Source: Diphasiastrum complanatum (lineage: Eukaryota > Streptophyta > Lycopodiopsida > Lycopodiales > Lycopodiaceae). Taken from it: a DNA stretch of 64,000 bases. Location of the stretch: assembly GCA_029204225.1 (NCBI GenBank), contig CM055095.1, positions 22,388,006 to 22,452,005 on the forward strand, read 5' to 3'. The position numbers were made by a program, and so were the translations under genes. This document shows, piece by piece, positions 49,201-60,169 of this stretch; within the stretch, counting starts at the first letter, position 1, and each line of letters opens with the position of its first letter. Below the pieces are notes generated by a model. It did not search any database. It was not told where the DNA came from and saw only the letters and a program-made list of their open reading frames with translations.

Positions 49201-50160
49201 ACTCTTGGGATCCTGTGATGGCCCCCACTGCGCCCAGTCAACAACCATCTGCCTCAAGCCCTGATAAACTTTCAGCAGTCGTTCCAAGACCAGGAACATA
49301 AATGCAAACCTGCATAGGGCACAAGTGACAAGTTCTAAGTTCTAACTTCTGACAACACAATACATGGCACATGCATGAACAGTAAATACTGACTAACAGT
49401 CTACAGAAACGCATTCAAATTTGAGTTGCAACTTGCAACTTGCATACCTGGTGGGGGCAAGTCTCAAGACATCCAAGGTGGACTGTCTCCTGAACATGGC
49501 TAGGACCCTAAGCTTCTTGGTGACAAATCTCACCAAGAACCGTGCAGTACGCACCACCTCCGCAATCCATGGAATCTTGGCCACATCCTCGACCAACAAG
49601 TCCAGGCTGTGTGCAGCACAAGGTGTCCAAAAGATGTGGGGGTAGGTCACATTAACGAGCCTACCCATGGAGACGCAGTTTGATGCATTATCCGTGACCA
49701 CACCTGCACAACCATACAATGCAATGTGCATGACTTTGGAATTCCAAATTCAAGTGCTCAGTGGCAACTGCTTAGTGAACCATAATCCATTGTTAATCAA
49801 TCGCCATTGAACAATGAACATTCAACATTAACATTTACAAATTACCATTTAACATTATAGTAAATTGTAATAAGTATAGTATATATACCTGTACAACGTG
49901 TTGTGGTCCAACCTCCTCCATGGCAGCTCGAATATGTGAGAACATGTAGTCGCCCGTGACTGCCTCCCTAGAGGTGTCGATGGATCTGAGAAACATCGTC
50001 CCCATGCACAAAGACACCAGGATATTCAAAATGTGGCGCCTCCTCGTATCGCTCCAACCATCGGATATGATGGTGCAACCATACCTAGTTGAAAGTTCAC
50101 AGAGGCGACAAGTCACGACTCACATTGCAATGTTGCAGTATTGCACAACTTACAGGTGAC
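46236..50160 (-). mobile_element. hAT-type DNA transposon 1 (DUF659 class), 3' two-thirds
   Basis: The transposase gene (47527-50116) is followed on its 3' side by 1.2 kb of noncoding sequence with cryptic simple repeats (CTAACTAGTAAC-type words, 46540-47110). A terminal cluster of six TTCGAA motifs lies at 46236-46350 (AATTCGAACAGG, GATTCGAACC, GAGGTTCGAACC). Such motif clusters are typical subterminal transposase-binding regions of hAT elements, so the 3' end is probably near 46236. The 5' end, with the expected BED zinc-finger exon, is not present to the right before the chromovirus at 50466. No 8-bp target duplication could be identified. Confidence 0.65.
47527..50116 (-). pseudogene. Intron-rich hAT transposase (DUF659 plus C-terminal dimerisation domain)
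   Basis: Minus-strand exons with GT-AG borders are as follows. One to about 49889: YGCTIISDGWSDTRRRHILN (DUF659 start). About 49705-49450: VVTDNASNCVSMGRLVN, FWTPCAAHSLDLLVEDVAK. About 49309-49011: MYSPFWDEARSIVVGLQPIY, LLYEFMDRLGE. About 48902-48649: AYISQVYPDVREEDNLLDEL. About 48486-48239: WWSIFGVDVPKLRCLAIRIL, VACERNWSVHSMIHTKKKNR (hAT dimerisation domain). About 48032-47934: VNPDLIDVAKVPELPPRDQS. About 47816-47527: an Asp/Glu/Ser-rich tail ending GRLRRRRA. I see only one stop (before DCTVVACERNWS) and one to two frame changes, so it died recently or is a mis-splice away from open. The N-terminal BED exon is missing. It would catalyse cut-and-paste transposition in the nucleus. Confidence 0.8.
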
Positions 50161-50465
50161 AAGACGAGATGATAGATCCGAGATCGTAAATTGTAATTCA
50201 AATTTCATGGCAAATTTCAATGATAAATGATCATTTGAATATTGACAAATTACAATCACGATTCATGATTAATTTATGGAGGATCTAATGGTAGTGTTTC
50301 GAAAAAAATGTAACACTAGAGGGACCCTATTTTTGTCAGATAATATTGTTCCGATTGTTTTTATTAGTAGAAATTAAAGGTCGACTTTTTTCATTTTTAT
50401 AGCCAAAAAAACTGCATTGAGTACTCAATATACTTTTAATATAATACAAAATATATCTATAGTAT

Positions 50466-50916
50466 AGTTATGAACGTAGCCACGGCTGATCTAGATTTAG
50501 TCTATGAAAGCATCACATAAGCAAGACTTAACCCTAGAAAGCAGGAGAGAGAAAGCTTAAAGAGACTAAAGAAGGAGATCATATCATAAGCCAAGTAACA
50601 AATGACACAGAATCCCTACTTATAGCCAAGAGGAAGCCCTAAAAGGAAGCTTCCAGTGGCTAGGGCCAAACTGAGAGGGAAAATAGTGCGCCCTCCAAGA
50701 AGGCCCCCACTCTCAGTAATATGACCAAATAACCAATATAGTGAATCATAGGGCCCAAGGCCAATAATATGGTCTAAATGTCAATAATAGGGCCCAAGGC
50801 CAACCATATAGTCTAAATGTCAAATAATGAATAAAAAAGGGCCCAAAGCCTGCTTATGCATAAAGTAAAGTAAATGTAAATGGACATGGCGAATGTAATG
50901 AGCCGAGTCCATAACT
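50466..50916 (-). repeat. Downstream LTR of chromovirus J
   Basis: 451 bp, partner of 56263-56713. It follows the purine-rich tract at 50917-50930 in element orientation. Confidence 0.97.
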
Positions 50917-53900
50917 CTCCCGGACACAAAAATAAGACCCAACTGCCATAAAGGACTGGATCAAGTAACAGCAAGCCCTGGAGGATCAACTGGAACAACA
51001 TTTGGTGTAGTAACAACTGGAGCAACAGCTGATGTAGAGGAATCAACAAGTGCGGCAAGAGTACAAGCCTGATCCGCAAGTGACGGTGTATGATAAAAGA
51101 CATCAATAGGCTCCCATGTGGCCTCCTCAACATGACGACCATCCCACTGGACTAGGAACTGAATCTGCCGGCGGCGTCGACTATGATGCAAACGCACCTG
51201 AAGGATAGCAGCAGGTAATAAAGGAAAGAGATCCGGTGCAGTAGGAAACTCAGCATCACGAGGAGCATCATCCTCAATAGCAGCACGTAATAAACTGACA
51301 TGGAATATATCACAGGCACGTGTGGAAGCAGGAAGCTGAAGACGATATGTAACTGGACTAAGAACCTCCAATATACAATAAGGCCCATAATAACGTGGTG
51401 CAAGCTTCTCAGTAGAAGAATGGCCCTGAATAAAATGATGACGTGCAAACCGTAGGCGTAGATATACCATATCACCAACATGAAACTCAACATGACGTCG
51501 ATGACGATCAACTGAAGCCTGATAACGCTGCTGGACCTGCTGCAAATGGGAACTGGCCTGGAGAATAAGCTCGCGAGCACCTGATAGAAATGAAGACAGT
51601 GTCACAGGTGTATCCTCGGGAGGAAGAAGAATACCAGGTAAAAGAGGTGCATAACCATGAGATAATAAAAATGGTGCAACGCTGGTGCTGGTACTAACAG
51701 AGCTGTTATAGCTATACTCTGCCAAACATAAGTGCTGATCCCAATCCTTCCCTGAAGGAGTAACAAAATGGCGCAAATAATTCTTGAGGATCCTGTTAAG
51801 GACCTCAGACTGCCCATCAAAAGTAGAATGATAAGCAGACCCCATAAAAAGCTGTACATCCATTATACGCATAAGCTCTTTCCAGAACAATGATGTAAAC
51901 TTACTATCCCGATCAGAAAGGATAGTACGAGGAAACCCATGTAGGCGAAATATCTCTGAAAGGAACAAGCGTGCACACTGCTCTGCTGTGATAGTATTGC
52001 GGACGGGTATGAATGTGCCTGTTTCGAGAACCTGTCAACTACCACCATACATGAATCGTGACCACGACGGGTGCGGGGAAGGCCAATGATGAAGTCCATA
52101 GAAATATCAGTCCACCGGCAGTGAGGAATAGGCCAACTCTGAAGCAAACCAGCGGACTTAGCACGGGAGTACTTATTACGTAAGCAGAAAGGACAGGTAC
52201 GAATAAGTACCACAAGCTCTTTCCTAAGGGATGGCCAATAGAAATGATCCTTAAGACGAGCATAAGACTTCTGAAAACCAAAATGACCCCCAACTGGGGA
52301 CGAATGAGCATCCGACAACAACTGAGAACGGATACCCAAAGAACTAGGAATACAAAGAGAACCATAATGATAAAGACGGTGGTCAACAATGGAATAAGCC
52401 TGATGAGGTGAAGACGACATAGGTGGAGCAGAACTGTAAACATCACGAAAATCAGAACATGTAAGATAAGCAGATGGAAGATCATCAAACTAGGAAGGGA
52501 TCGTGGCAACAAGAATATTCAATAAAGCAGGAAGTCTAGACAATGCGTCAGCAGCAGTGTTAGCACGACCAGGATGATACAAAATAGAAAAATCAAAAGA
52601 TTGTAAAAACTGCAACCAACGAAACTGACGATCACTAAGATCACGCTGAGAGAAGAGATAACGTAAGGACTGATGATCAGTAATGATATCAAAAGGAACA
52701 CGGTACAGATAACGGCGCCACTTCTTAAGAGCATAGATAATGGCAAGAAGCTCTTTCTCATGGACAGAATAACGTTGCTCATAAGAGCGTAAACGACGCG
52801 ACTCATAAGCAATAATACACTGAGACTGACAAAGCAAGGCACCCAAACCAACATTACTAGCATCGGTCTCAACAATAAATTTCTGATCAAACTGTGGTAA
52901 ACACAGGACAGAGGCCTCCACAACAGCACGACGAAGAGTGTCAAAGGCGAACTGACAATCAGAAGTCCAAACAAAAGCACTAGACTTCTTCAAAAGGGCA
53001 TGAAGAGGGGCAGCCACAGTGGCAAAGTGAGGAACAGGACGACGAAGGTGAGTAGCGAGACCAAGAAACATACGAACATGGTGGACATCTGTGGGAACAG
53101 GCCAATCAGCGATTGCCCGAACCTTATGAGGGTCCAAACGAATACGACCATCACAAATGAGAAATCCTAAAAACTCAATCTCAACAACAGCAAAGGAACA
53201 CTTAGAAAGTTTAGCAAACAACTGGTGATGAACAAGCAATTGAAAAACAGATGAAAGATGTAACACATGCTCATCAAGAGTCTTACTAAAAACAAGAATA
53301 TCATCAAAATAAACTAAAATACAACGACCAAGGAGAGGACGCATGATGTTATTCATCACATTCTAGAACGTAGGTGGACCATTAGTAACACCAAAAGGAA
53401 AAACACGAAACTCATACAAACCAAGATGGGTACGAAACGCAGTCTTGTGTTCGTCCGAAGGATGCATCCTAATCTGGTGATAGCCGGAACGTAAGTCTAT
53501 CTTAGAGAAAAGATGAGAGGTGCCTAACTGGTCAAAGAGATCATCCATGTGAGGAATAGGATACTGGTTACGGATGGTCAACTTATTGAGGGCACGATAA
53601 TCAATGCAGAGGCGTCTGGAACCATCTTTCTTACTGACAAGGAGAACAGGGGCACCAAAAGGACTGTGACTAGGAACAATAAGGCCCAGATCTAGTAAAG
53701 CAGTAATCTGAAGCTCAACCTCATCACGCTCAGACTTAGACATACGGTAAGGAGGCCGGGAGGGAGGAGCAGAACCAGGACGCAAATCAATATGGTGGTT
53801 CACATCACGTAATGGTGGTAGCGTCGTAGGTAATGAAAAGACAAATGCATACTAATGTAATAAGTCAGAGATCACCTGAGGAACAGCTGCTGGAGGAGAG

Positions 53901-56262
53901 GTGGTCACTGGAGAATCTGCTGCAGCACGCTGAACACATAATAAAGCTGAACAATGAGCCTTAGGTAGGCTGCGGATAAACTGCTATTCGCTGATCAGCT
54001 GGAAATCTGCCTGAGAATCAATACCAGCAAGTGAGTGGGTCACTGCATCATGAACAAATGTCAATGTCTGCTAAGCCAGGTCCAAAGTAACCGCTCCCAA
54101 TGAAGCAAACCAATCAGCACCAAGGATAAGGTCATAGCGCTCCAGAGGAATGATATAAAGATCTGCCTGTCCAGAAAAATCACCAATGCGGTAGGATAAT
54201 CCCTGAAACATCTGAGAACTAGGAAATGAGTGAGAACTGGCAACCTCGACTGTGAGAGGCTGTGGAGCAGGAATAGGTGAAGCGCGTATCCGGCTGAGAA
54301 CATAACTGCTGATAAAGAATGAGTGCTGCCGGTATCAACTAAAGCAATATACTCACGACCAGTTATGCGCACACGTAGCCGAATGGAGCGAGGACCGAGG
54401 CACCCTGTCCAGGTAGCATAAGCAAGCTGAGCATGGCAAGTAGCAGGAAGTAAATCAGTAGAAGGCTCAGGAGATAGATCAGGCTCATTAGATATATGAA
54501 TGTAGATATTGGACTCATCTGGGGTAGTGCCCTCATGGTAGAAAACAGCAGTAGAAGTAGGCAGGGGCTGGCGGCAATCACGGGCAATGTGGTCAGGACT
54601 CTTACAACGAAAGCAAAGACGCTTCTGCTGAATGTCAGTGAACTCTGCAGACGTGTAACGTCGGACAAAAGCAGGACGAGTGGAGACCGTCCCGATCAGG
54701 GTCAAGTCGGTAGACCCGCCACCAAGTGGCAGCACGTCCATCTAAATGTAAGGCGGCTAACTGGATCTTCTGAGGATCAGTCTTAGGGTAAATCTGAAAA
54801 TAAGTATCAAGCTTTGCAAACCAATTCTCTAACAAGTTCTCGTCAGAGGAACCAGAATAGGTGGCAAGCTGTACACAATCACGAAAATCTCGAGCAAAAT
54901 GTGGCTCAGGAGCTAGATGTCGTGGAAAATGTGACTCAAGAGCTGTAGGACGTGGAAAACCGGGTGGTGGGTTAGGTTGAAAATGAGGCCCACCGCCAAA
55001 GGAAGTAGACGAGGATGGAAGTCCAAATGGAGACCCAAATGATGAATGAACAGGGGCTTTGCCAGGTCCATGTGTCTGTAAGGAATCAATCTGTGACTAC
55101 ATAGTGGCAAAGCCGGTCTGTAGAGTGGTAAAACCGGTCATCATTTGGTCGAAACGACTACTGAGGAGAGTAAGAGAGTCACGCATATCAGCAAACTGTT
55201 CATCTAAAGGTCCGGAATGACTCGCAGGTGTAGTGGGTGAGCTAGCCCTGAGGAAGAAAAAGTAAGCGAGAAAAGAAATTGCTAAACAATTGGACGAACT
55301 GAAGGAGAGGACATAAATCGTCACAACAGGCACGCCAATGAAAAGACACAATAGAACTCACGATGTAAGATGAACGGAAAGGACAACTAAGTAAGAAATA
55401 CCTCGTAACCGCAACCGGAAGTGAGCTGAAAAATAGCGGCGATATGTCGAGGTACCGGGCAGCCTCCAAAAAAGATGCTAAGGGCTCGACAACGTGGAGT
55501 AAACGGTGGGTAAAAGTATGGGAAACAATAATGGACTATGGGGCTGGAAAGGGAGCAGCCAAGGAAAGGAAGTGATAACAAAAAGGAGGTATGGGCAGCG
55601 AGGAAACAAGGCTGAAAAATCAGAGATCGCCCTTCAAGGGTAAAAAAAAGTTTGCGATAAAGACGGGGAGCAATCCCGATGCGCGATGAAGTTGGGTGGG
55701 AGTGGCTTTCTAAGCATCTAGGCGTGTTTGTATTGTCCGGGGTAGGGTTACGAACACAGACAGCAGTGTAGGAGGGTGAGCTGAAATTGAGGCGGATGTA
55801 GGGCGCCAACTATGGTGGAGTGTGGGCGTCCAAGAGAGGTAGTAAACGGCAAAAAAAAATTGGATCAAAAAGATGGGTTGGTAGGGCGCTAGGAGTGGCT
55901 GATGGAAGGTGGTGAATAGGGGCAGCAAAAAGCGGAAATTTTCAGCAAAGGAGCAGTAGGGCGCTGGTCAGCAAGCATGAGGGCGCCCAATAGGGCAGCA
56001 AATAGGAGGCAGTAAGGCGCCCAAAATAGGGGAGGAAAAAGGCTGAAAATGCAGCAGTAGGCAGCCAGCAAGAGGGCGCTAGAAATGGGCAGCAAGTGGG
56101 CGCCTGTCCTCCTCCGATCCGTCGTGAAAATCTGCAAGACAAGTGTGGAGAAATGCTGAAGATCCGGCTGAAAAATGGTGAAGATCCAAGCTGAAGATGG
56201 GCACCCTCCTGTGAGAGAAAAATCTGCTCAATGGAGATGCTCAGGAAAGTGCTCTGATACCA

Positions 56263-56713
56263 AGTTATGAACGTAGCCACGGCTGATCTAGATTTAGTCT
56301 ATGAAAGCATCACATAAGCAAGACTTAACCCTAGAAAGCAGGAGAGAGAAAGCTTAAAGAGACTAAAGAAGGAGATCATATCATAAGCCAAGTAACAAAT
56401 GACACAGAATCCCTACTTATAGCCAAGAGGAAGCCCTAAAAGGAAGCTTCCAAAGGCTAGGGCCAAACTGAGAGGGGAAATAGTGCGCCCTCCAAGAAGG
56501 CCCCCACTCTCAGTAATATGACCAAATAACCAATATAGTGAATCATAGGGCCCAAGGCCAATAATATGGTCTAAATGTCAATAATAGGGCCCAAGGCCAA
56601 CCATATAGTCTAAATGTCAAATAATGAATAAAAAAGGGCCCAAAGCCTGCTTATGCATAAAGTAAAGTAAATGTAAATAGACATGGCGAATGTAATGAGC
56701 CGAGTCCATAACT
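56263..56713 (-). repeat. Upstream LTR of chromovirus J
   Basis: 451 bp, next to the primer site at 56251-56262. It is followed on the plus strand by the target duplication AGTAT and ordinary AT-rich flank. Confidence 0.97.
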
Positions 56714-56833
56714 AGTATATATATTTATAAAAAAAATTAACTCATTCCAAACAACGTTCCGCTATTCAGAATGAATGTCCAAAACAAGGGGGAACCAAAA
56801 CGCGTTCCAATATATCACTGATATATATATAGC

Positions 56834-56862
56834 TGTGTGTGTGTGTGTGTGTGTGTGTGTGT
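56834..56862. repeat. (TG)n microsatellite
   Basis: About 14 TG units follow a short AT dinucleotide run, between the chromovirus flank and the end of hAT element 2. Confidence 0.95.
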
Positions 56863-56869
56863 CTCATAG

Positions 56870-59300
56870 TTGCACTAGCGATTCGCGAATCACAAATCGG
56901 ATTGAGGTCCAAATCACGATTCGCAAATAATTGCCCAAAAAACCAGCAATTCATTGGTTTTCTAGCAAAACATTTTTTTTTTCAAAATATGCATGCAATA
57001 TGGGTATCAATAGAAAGAAAAAAATAAATAAAAGATATTACGATTTGAGTAGTTTCAGGTCCAATTCCAAGCAGTTAGGTGAGATGCCATTCGCACAAAA
57101 TGAGTTTTCAGCAGTTAGACGAGCTATTAGCTACAAACGTGCTTGAAACGGTCAACTATGCTTGTGGCAATCTGTTGCAGTGCTTCAGATTGCTCTAAAG
57201 GGGGAGGCGAAAGACGGCCTCCAATCACATGGCAAGATTGGAAGAAGAAAACAGGGCAAATAGTATGATATCGAATGCAAGTGGAGCAGCCCTGACAACC
57301 CCACCATGCCACAGGACGCAGATGGTACTCCCTATGCATGCACCGATCCCGTGCAAAATGCCTCATGAATCGCTCAAAACTTCAGCAAGTCTGCCTCGAG
57401 GTTGACGAGGCACTAACCTGCTCGCAGAATAACATTTCCGGTGTCGCTATGTGTAAATGCATGAATCATCAGGCATGAATCATCAAAGCACTCTAGAGTT
57501 CCATTAAAAAACTTGTCTAGAACACTTGGTCCCAAATAAACTCGCTTTGTATGCTCCACCCATCCTCGGTGAAGCTCTTGGTCATCCCACCGTCTGCCAG
57601 TGTGCCACAGGGGGTCACTGGTGCAACATGTGGGCCACCACGTGGATGGGTCTGTGGAAGTAATCTCACCTCTCCTACCAAATGTCTAGTAGCTCCTGCC
57701 TCTTGCAAAAACAACATGAGATACATGACAATCATTAGTCATTTGTCATTCAAATTCAAAAGACGAAATAAAAACACAACATAGATAGGAGATAGGAATT
57801 GGACCTGGCCTCACGTCCAAGTGGGATCTAGTTAGCGCCTCTCCAATTCGGTCCATAAACTCGTATATGAGACCAAAAGTGCACCACTCTCGGTCTACTA
57901 GGTGCAACACATGGAATACGGGCCTCAACACCTCAATGAGCTCCAATGCCTTGTCTAAAACTTTTCTCCAAACACAGTCGTCTGAAAATGAGTGGCATCC
58001 TCACTACGACCACTAAACTGGTCGAATCGTTGGCCACCATCCTCCACAAATGGTCTCACAAGGCCACCAATCGCTCGAGAACCACGAAGTAGTAGCCAAA
58101 CCAAGTGGGTGTCGGCGTGAGAAGCTACAAAACAAGGCCAACATGCACGTCTTCCTCGTAACGAAACTGACCACACATATGGCCCGAGCCGTAATCTGCA
58201 AGACAAACACCCAATATAAATTCATTATGGGTTGAACAATGCAAGGAAATGACAACCACTAACCCAGCATAAAAGATAGGGAAGAAGGCTAAGAAACTAT
58301 ACCTCATGGATCCACGGAAGTGCGCATATATTATGGACCAGCAAATCGACACCCGATCCAACTGTGAGACAATAAGGCATGTATGCACAGGACCTAACCT
58401 TCTTGGCAATGACAAAGACATGATGGGATGATTGTTTGCCTAATCTAGCATTCACTCCAAGTCTGTCGTTGGCTTCCTGGCAAGTAAACGATCAGTTACC
58501 ATTGGCAAGGCTTTACTATCGAGCATCAATGACGGGTGGATCGTGGAAAAGTAAGTTCATGACATGGAAGCACATAGTTGTTTTGCCACACTTGAGGCTT
58601 TTAGCGGGAGATAATTGGTTTAGGGGCCTAAAAGTCAGATTAGTGAAAAAAGGTGTTCCCACCTAAATTTAATTCAAATCATAAGGGAACGTGCTCAACC
58701 CCAATCTCCTAGATAGATGAGTTCACTACCTCGCAGATGAACTCTACGGTGATTGATAGCTGCACCCTCACGAGTGGCATCCACTCCTCATAAAAAAAAC
58801 CAATGCCAATAGGGCAAGAAACCATGATGCTCACAATGGATCTGTGATGAGTGTCAGTCCAAACCACACCTACCATATCAAACACCATATAGAGAGGCAT
58901 CCAAACATACGATCAAGAGTCTCATGCAAATCTCGTGTTGGCGCCTCTGCCACCCTCTACCCAATGTAGTCTGATGAAAAGCTCTACACCTAACATGTCT
59001 TTGATGTGCAGTGGTATCCGGCTGATGTCTGACATGCCCTAAGGTAGTAGATGGGCCAACGGGGGGGTGTATATGATGATGGCATGATCTTGTGTTGTGC
59101 CACTCCCCCCACTCATGGTAGGACATGCCTCTGTCTATGAAGCACCAATAACTGATGATGCTAATGGTCGTGAAGGCTCTGATGGAGTGGCATGGCACCC
59201 AGGTACCCCTGCATGTGCGTTGGAAACTGTAGCAAGCTGCTATGCCCATCCCCCACCCATCTAGCTTGGTGAGCCCCAGCAAGTGGGCCCTAACCTTGAT
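56870..59300 (-). mobile_element. hAT-type DNA transposon 2, decayed relative of hAT 1
   Basis: Minus-strand frames align block by block with hAT 1. WTDTHHRSIVSIMVS (about 58860) pairs with the WSDTRRRHILNILVS block. VDLLVHNICALPWIHEV (about 58310) pairs with LDLLVEDVAKIPWIAEV. SFVTRKTCMLALFCSFSRR (about 58160) pairs with RFVTKKLRVLAMFRRQS. HLVDREWCTFGLIYEFMDRI (about 57860) pairs with RLTDREGCTLGLLYEFMDRL. A degenerate AWWGCQGCS block (about 57310) pairs with SWWSIFGVD. Many stops and shifts show it is much older than hAT 1. The left end (56874-56930) carries GATTCGCGAATC and CACGATTCGCAA motifs, the counterpart of the TTCGAA cluster of hAT 1. Confidence 0.75.
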
Positions 59301-59418
59301 AAGTGACCTTGTGAACTCGAAACCTCCATCGTGTCAATGTGACCCTACCAACAACTGCCATCGTGTCAATGTGAACTATCAACTACAGGCACTGCAACTG
59401 CTCAAAAGCCCTGCAAAA

Positions 59419-59440
59419 CACACACACACACACACACACA
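59419..59440. repeat. (CA)n microsatellite
   Basis: About 11 CA units, just left of the 155-bp tandem repeat. Confidence 0.95.
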
Positions 59441-59484
59441 AAACATGCAAAGCTTCAGTACATTGCATCGATAAATAGAGCCCA

Positions 59485-60110
59485 TTTCACAAATTACCGC
59501 TAAAACAAATTACCACCAAAAACGACATGAAAAAACAAAGCATGACATTCAAAACATGACCTACGTGCCACAAATGCCACTAACATTCTTGTAGGCATTA
59601 AGATACACATACATACATCAGATAAACACAGGACATTTCACAAATTAGGGCCAAAAATGACACGAAAAAGCGAGCATATGTTCAAAACCTAACATATGCA
59701 TTGTAAAGGCGAAAAATGACACTACTAGCAATCTTCTAGGCATTAAGAAAAATAGCCGACCATGTTATGGCATGTCAATCGGAACCCTACACACTTCACA
59801 AATTAGCGCAAAAAAACGACACAAAAAGTGAGCACCACATTTTATAACTCGACGTATGGGTCATCAGCGTGAAAACCGACACTACTGCATTCTTGTAGGC
59901 AATAGAAAATACAATCTAGCATCTTTCGGGCCATCAATCTGATACTTATTGCTTCTTTCACAAAATGCATTCATAACTTCAAGTACGTGCCGTAATGGCA
60001 AGAACAAAAATTCTAGGCATTCCTGCAAGCATGAGGAAACACAGTCTAGCACTTTACATCACCCCAATCTGACACCTACAGCTAATTCTATACAATTTTC
60101 AAAAATCATA
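59485..60110 (-). repeat. Diverged tandem repeat, unit about 152-162 bp, four to five copies
   Basis: The phrase TTCACAAATTA or a variant recurs at 59485, 59637, 59795 and 59957, with a weak fifth start near 60096. Each unit also holds a version of GCATTCTTGTAGGCATTAAG. Spacings are 152, 158 and 162 bp. The array lies directly downstream of the integrase of gypsy K in element orientation, so it may be part of that element's 3' untranslated region or LTR. No LTR partner was found. Confidence 0.8.
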
Positions 60111-60169
60111 TGTAACTCTAGCTTTGCATGCTTTCGAGTCAAAAACTTTATAGCACCAGGTACTTTTTG

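Larger units (their letters stand above)
50466..56713 (-). mobile_element. Ty3/gypsy chromovirus J, young, structurally whole, with target duplication
   Basis: LTRs of 451 bp at 50466-50916 and 56263-56713 run AGTTATG...CATAACT and differ at only about four bases by eye (0.9 percent). AGTAT at 50461-50465 and 56714-56718 is the 5-bp target duplication. On the minus strand, the primer site complementary to initiator tRNA(Met) is 56251-56262. A long leader and gag follow, with a CX2CX4HX4C knuckle (CFRCKSPDHIARDC, near 54600) and a protease (ALVDTGSTHS, near 54340). Reverse transcriptase (53803-53290), RNase H (about 52960-52490), an integrase zinc finger and core (52420-51600) and a C-terminal chromodomain (QFLVQWDGRHVEEATWEP) complete it. 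All expected parts are present in order; the reading frame shows about five breaks. Age is recent, of the order of the divergence above. Confidence 0.95.

Noticed and set aside
55942-56280. 112-codon Ser/Phe-rich minus-strand frame near the primer site of chromovirus J
   Set aside because: It lies in the leader of the element, where no domain is expected, and has no family match that I can recognise. Kept as part of the leader.
59242-59478. 78-codon plus-strand frame ending in a Thr-His repeat
   Set aside because: The tail is the (CA)n microsatellite and the rest is unassigned sequence beside hAT 2.
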